DNA of 64,000 nucleotides from Tritrichomonas foetus (lineage: Eukaryota; Parabasalia; Tritrichomonadida; Tritrichomonadidae): NCBI GenBank assembly GCA_001839685.1, contig MLAK01000793.1:1-64000 (forward strand), given 5' to 3'. A program made the position numbers and the translations under genes. The notes beneath the pieces were generated by a model, which had not been told where the DNA came from, ran no database searches, and saw only the letters and a program-made list of their open reading frames with translations. The first letter of the stretch is position 1; the number at the start of each line of letters is the position of its first letter. Shown here in pieces: positions 31,001-36,390 of the stretch.

Positions 31001-33624
31001 AACGCGAAACTCGAAGAGTCAGACGACCAATTCATGAGGATGTTTTTGAATATGATGAAATCGATGATGAAGATGGTTCAACAAAGATAATAAAACGAAA
31101 AATTGACTTTTCCTATCATTATGATAGTCAAAATCGTTTAATTAAACAACCAATTATTGAAGACGAATATGAATACGATGAATTTGATAATGAAAATGGT
31201 GAAAAAACCCGAAAAAAGAGAAAAGTCGAATTCGAATTTGTCGAAATTGAATTAGAAAATGGACAAAAAAGGAGAATTCGAAGACCAGTTCGTCCACAGT
31301 CATTTGAATACTATGAAGTTGAAGAAAAGTCAGGTGATATTAAAATTATTAAAAAGCCAGTCGAATTTGAAATCGTTTTTGAAAAAGGAAAAGATGGAAC
31401 AGTTCGAAAAATCAGACGCCCTATTGAAAAGGAAGATTTTGAATATGATGAAGTCGATGATGACGATGCAACTGGATTCAAGATCTGCCGAAATCGAGTT
31501 CACTACACTCTTGTTGACATTTCACCAGAAATTAAAAATGTACATCGAAGAAAACACATCCCAACTGATTATGAATATATTGAAATTCCATTAGAGAATG
31601 GTGAAACACAAGTCATCAAGCGTCTAAAGAAATTTGAAACAGTTACAAAACAATTGAATGGTCGACCACATCAAATTCGAAAACCAATTGAATCTGATGA
31701 TTATGAATATGAATTCGATGAAGAAAGTCAAACTTTAATTAAACATAAAGTTGAATATGAAAAGTCAGTTATTAAATTACAAGATGGAACTACTCAAATT
31801 GTTAAAAAACGAAAAATTGTTGATTTTGAATATGTCATGGTGGAAAATGAAGAAACAGGTGAAATTTCTATCGTCAAACAGCCAATTAGATATACATATG
31901 AAAACAAAGATGGAAAAATTATTCGCCATCGTGTTATAGAATTTGATACTATTGAACAAAAAGACGAAAACGGAAATATAGAATATAAAAATGTTCCACG
32001 TGAATATGAATTCATTGAAATGGAAGGACCAAATGGTGAAAAAATTATTGTCAAAAGGCCAAAACCATATTGGTATCAGAAAATCACAGATATTGATGGA
32101 AACGACCGTTTAATTCGCATTGAAAAACCTCAAAAAGTGCGAACCAGAAAATGTGTCAGGAAATTCGTTGCACAGTGGCCACTCGCAGACGATGGAACAC
32201 TTCAAAGACCAATCCGTAGAAAGAAAACCACAAACGAAGATTTAAATTCATCGATAGTCAAATTCCTGCCGCCGATCGCCCTCCGCGTAATTGGATGCAA
32301 CGATGCATCTAAAAGCGACGAAGCACTTCAGTACTTAAGTCCGCAACTCACTGAGCAACTCATGAAGAAATTAAATCTCAAACATCACAAAGAAAATTCA
32401 AAGAATTCGTTTGCCGATGGCGAACTCGACTCAGAAAACTCGTGTTATTCATTTGACGATCCAGACGATATTTTCGAACGAGATGAAGATGGCGGATTTC
32501 GTAGTTTTACCGATAATCGCGCATTTTCTCGCAAGATTGTAAACGATGTTATCCAAAGGCGAATTGAACGCGCTCGACTCGAAGTTGCTGTAAGTGATGC
32601 CCAATTCGCATTAAATGCTGCCATCTCGAAGCAGCAAGACACAAAAGACGCAATTGAAATCGCTGAACTTGAAATAAAGCGTGGAATGCCGTCACTTTCA
32701 CAAGGAAAGACAATTTATGAATATCTTCCATCAAAGAAAGACCAAACAAAGTTTGTCAATTCTGAAACGATGACTTCACTTGATTCTCAAACAATTAATA
32801 AAAATGCTGAATCAATTAAAAAGAATAAACAAGTTCTTGTAAAAGGTGATTCAATGAAAACTAAAATGGAGCAATTAACTGAACATCTCACAAAAATGCA
32901 GAAAAGAAAAAGTGCCATCGATTCAAATAATCAATCCCTCTCAAAAATGCATGATGAATTGATGACTCGCTATCGTCAAGTCAAACCTGTCGATAATGAG
33001 CCAGCACTTCACCCCGCCAAAAGGCGAAGAATGATGCTCGAAAATGAAGTTGTAAAGAAGAAAGACGATACCAAGGAAATGCAGAAGAAGATAAAAGATG
33101 AAAACAATACAATCAAGAAACTGAAATGTAGAATTGAAGACCAAAAATGCCTTCATGATATGCTGAAGAAGAAAATTGCCGAAGAAAGGCGAAATGAAAG
33201 GCCAAATGTTCAAGCCCTTGTCAAAAATTTGGACACATTGAAGAAAAACGAAAAAATTAATAAAGAGAAATATAAAATGTTGGCACTTGAAGACCAAGCT
33301 GTCGGAAGTGCAATGAACCAACTCAAAAAGAATGTTGCCTCTGCAACAGGGAAAGAAATAATGGACGCAATTGAATCATTAAAATTGAAATTGGCACAAC
33401 TCAAAGATTCATTTGCAAGAAAGAAAGGAAATATGACGCTGAAAGGAACAGCAACATGTGAACAAGAAATGACAGAATTAGAAGCAACAAAGAAAAGAAT
33501 ACATTCGGAATTTGCCGAAGAAAATAAAAAAGAAGAAGCGGTTAACAATAGAATTGATATGATTACTAGAACTATGATGGCAAAGAAGATTGTTTTGCCA
33601 TCAAAATGGGGTATCCCTTTGTAA
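22012..33624 (+). CDS. Giant (3870 aa) charged-repeat protein with coiled-coil termini
   Basis: An uninterrupted 11.6-kb frame. Residues about 15-270 are helical and coiled coil. Residues about 280-420 form a polar linker. Residues about 423-3375 hold some 67 tandem units of about 45 aa (range about 37-50). Residues about 3490-3860 are again coiled coil. A unit has two similar halves: an aromatic acidic strand (EFEYDEIEDENG), then NKKIIKRK, then EFEKVEIESDGG, then TKRRVRRPI. Each half reads as strand, turn (DENG or DGG), strand, so an array of beta hairpins with acidic and basic faces is likely. No enzyme domain is seen and no known family is recognised; MORN, ankyrin, LRR and spectrin patterns do not fit. 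Size, coiled-coil ends and location next to CFAP58 suggest a structural protein, for example of the axostyle, costa or a flagellar root. That role is inference. Confidence 0.85.
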   Translation: MKVAQSDLPRLHGPRIEPVRIQTLRIGQMKEMVDQLTKERNEYLTSMRHLVQNTDEVQHANETLERSVNDRNGYFDELNADFNKSVKELNEAIEKRHKAQRRLKHYESRRANSKTYMSPEEFEDAVKSLQSDIEKITSNRNSFDDLQQDEESLFLKAIILKSLLSRLLDFNHSFTEQAQNYLSQIQTNSISHFQRLQIAIIRQKLLRNESVRHNMELLDPTKLNTDEVAEAIITLQKNLKKTLPIIVELDKIIKTAKEPIYEYDSIFAESDIISRPNSVSNCQIKEPTSNSRNGSRSARASMFKQRRNKVKSPEKKIEKTNENDFKMCQLSFQGDDLISNEIKVNKPEENKKDGNVAEHQFDENDIANTLYALEKKYSNLVTEKNELEKIVGKEFPYQTLFPPIDESLVKIPKHRAPKPVSQRKKRIEYDEVLNSDDFVTFERNPKEFSIVEELSDGGTNHKVKKMKQYEYFEDGPHKVRRLQEFEYSEDESEGGTPYVVKNAVEFVYKEEKDRNGNLGKKRIHKPEFEYDEFEDDDGTIRIVKRQKNFEYQDIESDGGTVRKVKRQVFDDEFEYDEIENEDGSRSLIKRKKDFEYVNMESDGGTNRVVRKEIPKPEYEYEQIHDENGEMKIIKREKQFEFVEIEDRRGFKKIIRREVPLFEYDYYEVRDENGAKKIIKRQKEFENVEIEDENGEKLKVRRQVPYEEFEYVEIEDNDGKKVINKRKIEFEIFEAQTSDGESRKIFRPIESEEFEYDEIDDENGAKKLNRRKKLFEFVDMESDGGTKRRVKKEVEPEEYEYDEIEDENGNKKIIKNKIEFIKENIEMPDGSIKRVRKPKTTTEYELIELEDKNGQRKTIRREIQYEKVEVEDENGNKKLVKRKIEPVLKEFVEIEDENGQKKIVEKNIEFENVEIESEGGTKKKIKRQVHQQEFEFVEIEDENGNKQNVPKLIEYENIEIESEGGTKRIVRRKKEEDIEYEYDEINDENGNKKVIKKPANFIHEEMLSEGGSKRTVRRKAPKDVFEYIQTLDENGNKKIIKRKVEFEEVEIESEDGSIHRVRRPIEKDEFEYDEIIEENGNKSYHKHKLDFEKVELTVDDGSTQLVKCPIERDEYEYDEVDDENFNKKIVKRKVEFKYFVEKDENGDLRRICRRIKPEFYGFYENEDRKVEKYSLDYEIVEEETEKGTIRHIYQPKEKIFTEYFEVYDYTDPNSTKSKIESRQVEFNKIHEKISGVDEIVHRRKDQPEYEYYEILSEEGHSRIDKRLIQYDKVTRKQKDSNGQEQEIVVHVPRPPIDFEFVEIEDENGNKKKVQRRIEYEIIETTDENGNYILLHKPVKTEGFEYVEVNGENGKKTIEKRSIKYETIIDPVTKKQISRQIEPEEFEFVEVLDNYNQKVIEKRKIEFEKVEMRVNGQIRQVRRPVLKPEFEFIQTKDGKIEKTEIQFENVSIENPDGNVINVRRPFHKEEIEFVLNDDNKVERHPIKYEYVFNKDQQRIRKPIQEEEFEYDEVEDEISGKKDIRKRKVEYTYINMKFADGTIKPVRKKVQPDVFEFVQTVDSKGAKKIEKLKLNIEIIATPNEKGEIRLIRKPVVPEEFEYFEDENKKIIKKPIEFEKVLCQLADGTKRRIRKPVNKVELEYFRDLDGVLHESPIKYQKVNKQIDGKTQIVNVRIKPVFYGFYENEEKKIEKHLLDYEIVEEIEKNEIHQVFLQKEKIFTEYFEVYDYTDPNSTKSKIESRQVEFNKIHEKISGVDEIVHRRKDQPEYEYYEILSEEGHSRIDKRLIQYDKVTRKQKDSNGQEQEIVVHVPRPPIDFEFVEIEDIANNKKEIKQQKIVYKVFPIEVDGKILDVHRPYHPDQYEYDEIINANGQKTFIKRKLEFEFVKIDNRFVRRAIQPKEYEYIELEDLEGQKTIQRKEVQYQKYLDKNKNVIRKKVEPVEYEFFEVQDEKGNKKIEKRKIIFDLIPKKITGVDQIQDVFTPIDPEEFEYDEIDDDKRIKHQLSFETSVQVVEGEKRRVKRPIIPDEYEYDEVEDENGEKSIKKRKTTFKIISEKGNDGKTRRIRKRIEPDIFEFIEVEDDAGKRKIEKKKVDTELLIVEGDDGKMRKVHCPIENEVFEFFELEDDLGNKHVDKFKVEYEKKHQTINGKDEIVKMIKDRHFFDLYEIENFDGSLKLDKREIKFAREKREIDGITVSVHVKVEPEEYEFVEIEDIQNHTKEIKHQRVQFERANIRSNGKKVTVFRPFHPDVFEFDEVEDANGVKILQKRKIEFENVMIDNKKVRKAIEIDEFEYYELEDLNAHKKIVKRKVEFTKFLDNQKRIIRRKIIPEFFEYVEIEDENGRKLIDQKKLEFKIVEIPSKRGNETILVHRAVEHTDYSYFEVDDDTNSQLQGQSNGESKKKIIRKPTVYEKVNIDGRLVKREIEPVEYEFDEVQDENGNKQVAKRKVEFEKFNWKDENGINRRVRRKVVPELFEWVEVTDENGNKRIEKRNIEFEVIFINNKRIRRQIEPEEYEYDEVEDDEGNKRIIKRRIEFERVEMTLEDGTKRHVRRPIQKEEYDYDEIEDINGNKTIVKRKREFEYVLMTLENGQKRRVRRKVEPIEFEFVEIEDENGNKKIVKRQKEFEYVLMTLDDGVKRRVRREIVKDEFEYDEIIEDDGRRRIVKRKIEFEKVEMTLEDGTKQIVRRPITNIEYEYDEVADENGEFKTVKRRKEYEWVIIEGRNGKKRRVRREIQPDYYEYDEVEDEDGNRKIVKRKKEFEFAFVIDENGNKRRVRREIIPEEYEYDDFEDENGVHHLIKKKKEFEFVDVISDGGTKRRVKRQVANEEYEYDEITDEDGNKRLVKKKKEFEMVEIESEGGTKRKIRKQVVPEEFEYDEMEDEETGKKSLVKRKVEYDVVDEEMPDGSIKEIRKLIIPDYFEFAQIVDQNGKIKVTKRKQNRELFEEKAQDGHIRKVRRPVHDDEFEYELKDGKLFKHKLNFESAKVEIAQNEISKSPKRETRRVRRPIHEDVFEYDEIDDEDGSTKIIKRKIDFSYHYDSQNRLIKQPIIEDEYEYDEFDNENGEKTRKKRKVEFEFVEIELENGQKRRIRRPVRPQSFEYYEVEEKSGDIKIIKKPVEFEIVFEKGKDGTVRKIRRPIEKEDFEYDEVDDDDATGFKICRNRVHYTLVDISPEIKNVHRRKHIPTDYEYIEIPLENGETQVIKRLKKFETVTKQLNGRPHQIRKPIESDDYEYEFDEESQTLIKHKVEYEKSVIKLQDGTTQIVKKRKIVDFEYVMVENEETGEISIVKQPIRYTYENKDGKIIRHRVIEFDTIEQKDENGNIEYKNVPREYEFIEMEGPNGEKIIVKRPKPYWYQKITDIDGNDRLIRIEKPQKVRTRKCVRKFVAQWPLADDGTLQRPIRRKKTTNEDLNSSIVKFLPPIALRVIGCNDASKSDEALQYLSPQLTEQLMKKLNLKHHKENSKNSFADGELDSENSCYSFDDPDDIFERDEDGGFRSFTDNRAFSRKIVNDVIQRRIERARLEVAVSDAQFALNAAISKQQDTKDAIEIAELEIKRGMPSLSQGKTIYEYLPSKKDQTKFVNSETMTSLDSQTINKNAESIKKNKQVLVKGDSMKTKMEQLTEHLTKMQKRKSAIDSNNQSLSKMHDELMTRYRQVKPVDNEPALHPAKRRRMMLENEVVKKKDDTKEMQKKIKDENNTIKKLKCRIEDQKCLHDMLKKKIAEERRNERPNVQALVKNLDTLKKNEKINKEKYKMLALEDQAVGSAMNQLKKNVASATGKEIMDAIESLKLKLAQLKDSFARKKGNMTLKGTATCEQEMTELEATKKRIHSEFAEENKKEEAVNNRIDMITRTMMAKKIVLPSKWGIPL
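25593..25910 (+). repeat. 318-bp exact duplicate, copy A
   Basis: Identical to 27147-27464 by line-by-line reading, including all synonymous positions, and in the same frame. It codes for the segment from KEKIFTEYFEVYDYTD to RPPIDFEF. The flanks are homologous but clearly diverged (for example KPEFYGFYENEDRKVEK against KPVFYGFYENEEKKIEK), which points to recent gene conversion between old paralogous blocks. Confidence 0.9.
27147..27464 (+). repeat. 318-bp exact duplicate, copy B
   Basis: Partner of 25593-25910 at an offset of 1554 bp (518 codons). The first difference downstream is a synonymous T/C at 25911/27465. After about 12 more matching bases the copies diverge. Confidence 0.9.
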
Positions 33625-34586
33625 ATAATATATTAATCGATAGTTTCTTTTTTCTTCTTTTCTCATCGTTTTGATTTTTTAAGATTTATTTTATTATTTG
33701 AATGGCTATCTGGTCAATACAACGATTGCCAAATTATGTTGCCAAGTCAAATGGCGACAGAATTGATGATACCTTTAAACTATTCAAAAACATTATGAAT
33801 GTAATCATTCAGTTGTAATGGTTTTCATCCATGTTTGGTTGGCGTTTCCTCATCAAAGAATTATCAGTTGCTTGTTTCTGGAATTGAACTGAAAATCACA
33901 TTGAGAATTCAATAAAATTTGAAAAATCATGGCATAGAAATTGTCAACTTTTTGATTTAAGTCACAAATAATTGGGACGTTTGACTAAAGAAAATATAAA
34001 AGTCATATGATGTGAAAAAAAGTAAAAAATTGTTTGTTAGCATTAAAAAAAGAAAATACTTAATATCCATGATAATGGAGAATTGACCGATCAATTTTTT
34101 TCAAACAAAATCATTAAAAAATTATTAATTCAAAAATTCAATAAATGGCCATTTAACGAAAATTGTTTAAAATTATAATATCTTTTTATGGTGCTGGTTT
34201 TTTACAATTTAGATATGATAATTTATATAAAGCTATTGTTTATTAGCTATTTCAATAATCAAAACTTTGTTTAATCCTTGTATTGGACGAATATTCGGAG
34301 CTTTATTCAAAAGGTAATTTTTCAAGTCGAAATTTTGAATTATTTTATACACATTCAATTCGCTTTTTCTCATAATCAAAGTTTTTTTAAAAAATTCTAC
34401 CAATTCATTTACTTTCAAAAAAATTGATCTCAAGATTGAAAAACTCAAATATCGATCATGATTTCAATGTATACGTTCATCCAAAATTGAAAAAACTAAA
34501 ATAAAAATTCAGTCAAAATGAAAAAATTCATTCAAAGATAAAAAAATCATTCAAAATACAAAAAAATTTACATCAAAAAATAAAAA
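33625..34586. other. Intergenic region after the giant gene
   Basis: About 960 bases. A 38-codon ATG-started frame at 33702-33818 (MAIWSIQRLPNYVAK...) is the only item of note. It is short, 78 bases after the giant gene stop, and matches no family I recognise. The rest is AT-rich. A minus-strand frame at 34233-34448 opens with TTG and is not supported. The last 140 bases before 34587 are A-rich with repeated ATTCAAA/AAAAAT strings. Confidence 0.45.
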
Positions 34587-34964
34587 ATGGAGAAAACGAT
34601 TGTTGTTCATCAATATCAACATCGACGCCTAAGCCGCCCAGAATTATGCGAATACTCACCAGTTCAGAAATTTCGTAGCCAGATTCGAACTTTCTTCCTC
34701 AAATTAATCGCCGGAGATAGTCCCCCGAAGTCGCATTACTCAATGATTGCCCTCATCGCACTCGATATTATCTGTTCCCTCTCGCTATTTGTCGTATGAA
34801 CACTATCGCACTTCCATCTCGGCTTTATCGATTATAACTTTCCATCCGGAACCACCCTCGTCAGCTTGGCCATGTTAATGCCCGGCCTCTATGAGGCGTG
34901 GCTTCTTGGATGCTGCTGGAAACGAGTCCACGGATACGACTGGTGGATGATTCCACATTTCTAA
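34587..34964 (+). CDS. TMEM230/DUF872-like two-helix membrane protein gene with an in-frame TGA
   Basis: Reading from the ATG at 34587 gives 70 codons, then TGA at 34797-34799. The same frame then stays open to a TAA at 34962-34964, for 125 codons in all. Before the stop lies a first membrane segment (MIALIALDIICSLSLF). After it come GFIDYNFPSGTTLV, a second segment with SLAMLMPGLYEAWLLG and a tail with VHGYDWWMIPHF. This matches TMEM230/DUF872 proteins: TM1, G-Y-I turn, TM2 with the PGFY motif, and a GYSYDDIPxF end. Such proteins sit in endosomal, Golgi or vesicle membranes and support trafficking. Removing the 27 bases 34791-34817 would place GFID directly after TM1 as in the family. The gene is GC-richer than its neighbours. 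It may be functional through a short intron or recoding, or a recent pseudogene, or the sequence may contain an error. Confidence 0.65.
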
Positions 34965-35230
34965 TTTTTGAATTAATGCGTTTAATAATTTTGCTTATTT
35001 GTGTCAGCAAAATGAATATTTTATTAATTCTCCAATAAATGTTTGAAATATTTTAATTGGATTAAAAAAAAACTATCTATGATTTTTCTTATTCTTATTT
35101 TTATTATACTTTTGTTTTTTCTTACGACAAGCACCTCTGTCATGACCAGGATAGAGCCAATTTTTGATCTTTACTATCTCTTAAGAGATTTGTTTTATCT
35201 CCGAAAATAAATTTGTCTGAATGATACTTA

Positions 35231-35318
35231 TTTGAGAGTATTTGAGAGTATATTAGACAGTATTTTAGAGGGTAAAATAGAGAGTATAATAGAGAGTATA
35301 TTTGAGAGTGTATTTTGA
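35231..35318 (+). repeat. GAGAGTAT minisatellite
   Basis: Imperfect units of TTTGAGAGTAT / ATAGAGAGTATAA, 10-14 bp, repeat seven or eight times. Length differences and substitutions indicate an old slippage array. Confidence 0.7.
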
Positions 35319-36204
35319 GCATCTGCAGATATAAGTGAGATATTTTGAACCTCAAATTTATATAATAACAAAAATTTAATTATGTCTATAGCACTACAAA
35401 TCATTGTATATTCAATTCAAGACAATTGCGAAATGCCAAAAATTGAATTTAAGTAATTGGCTTCAAAAACAGAAGGATAAATTCGATAATCATATGAAAG
35501 ATTTAGCTTTCCCATTGTTTCAACAAATTTATCAATGTTGTTTCCGTGAATCAGTTGCGAAAAGTTTTCCCTTTTTCCAGCAAAATCTTTTTCATCAATG
35601 TTTAAATTGTTATTCGTTCATCATTCTGAAGAAATGTTTTCATCATAACAATCATTATAAAATATTCTTTTTGAGAGTTTTTCTATATTTCTGGCTGAAA
35701 ATATATAAATAAGTTTTCGTTACAAGAAAAATGATAGTAGATTTCATCAAAAATGTCATCCAAGCTAATTAAATAATGTTGATGCAAATAATAAAGAATG
35801 ATATGGGCTTTCTCAAATATATGTATCAATCTAACTGGCTTGAGCATCCTTGGTAAATCAAATTCTGTAATTAAAGAATCAATAATTTACTTTATTTTCG
35901 GAATAACAAAACCATTGTAATGTCTGATATAGAAATTACCGATACGAAGCATAAAACTTCTCCAAAAGCAAATATCTAGTTTGAATTTTAATTTGATGAA
36001 GATAGGAAATAAATGTTTGATAATAGTGTTTATGATTTGATTCATCAGAATCTATTAAAATAACAAGTATTTCATATATATTAAATTCCAAAGATTCAAT
36101 AAATGCTTCATATGAAGTGATCACTTCATATTGTTCATTCATGAATGACGTAACTCCAGGCAATATATAAGTTTTTTCCAAATTTGAGATTCAATAAGTT
36201 CACT

Positions 36205-36206
<2 letters not shown>

Positions 36207-36280
<74 letters not shown>
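36207..36280 (+). repeat. Poly-T tract, 74 bases
   Basis: An uninterrupted run of T, far longer than any other homopolymer in the window. TGAGATT occurs on both sides (36186 region and directly after 36279), which could be a short target duplication. It may be a retroposed poly(A) tail on the other strand, a replication-slippage product, or partly an assembly artefact. Confidence 0.9.
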
Positions 36281-36281
<1 letters not shown>

Positions 36282-36390
36282 AGATTTGTATCACAGTTGT
36301 TTATGGCCATATTTGCATACAAAATTTTCTGGTATTTTTGTAGTTTTTCTATGGTTTATAGTTGTACGTTAGAAAATCAAACAACGTGAG

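Larger units (their letters stand above)
23281..32140 (+). repeat. Array of about 67 degenerate 135-bp coding repeats
   Basis: The protein repeat of about 45 aa corresponds to a DNA unit of about 135 bp. Most neighbouring units differ at many synonymous sites, so the array is old. Two superimposed patterns exist. One is a 318-bp identical pair (25593-25910 and 27147-27464). The other is a diverged multi-unit block near 27451-27950 that resembles 28621-29130 at an offset of 1170 bp (390 aa), seen in paired features such as VEIEDI..., PxHPD and a 'DN-R' short unit. Units 45-57 (about 29000-30750) are the most regular. Confidence 0.85.
34965..36390. other. Gene-poor stretch with a minisatellite and a long poly-T tract
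   Basis: About 1.4 kb without a confident gene. A GAGAGTAT-type array (35231-35318) and a 74-T tract (36207-36280) are listed separately. Frames at 35404-35712 (+) and 35936-36181 (-) open with TTG. The internal ATG-started remainder of each is short and unlike known families. The second (MNEQYEVITSYEAFIESLEF...) could be a remnant of a trichomonad repeat gene, but support is weak. Confidence 0.45.

Noticed and set aside
23399..32749. Many minus-strand reading frames (60-165 aa) opposite the giant repeat gene
   Set aside because: They are shadows created by the E/K/D-rich codons of the repeat; composition is F/S/I-rich and boundaries follow the repeat period.
34233..34448. 71-aa minus-strand frame (…NKAPNIRPIQGLNK…)
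   Set aside because: TTG start, AT-driven composition and no support from a family or promoter motif.
34795..34866. GT-AG intron in the TMEM230-like gene from GTATGA to GTCAG (71-72 nt)
   Set aside because: It would remove the loop and the start of TM2 and leave the downstream part out of frame, so the 27-nt alternative or a plain stop fits better.
35404..35712. 102-aa plus-strand frame with FPLFQQ / FPFFQQ internal similarity
   Set aside because: TTG start; the internal similarity is short, and the composition is dominated by F, C, Q and H without a known domain.
35936..36181. 81-aa minus-strand frame
   Set aside because: TTG start and a stop three codons upstream; the internal ATG leaves about 68 residues with only a vague likeness to trichomonad repeat-gene N-termini.
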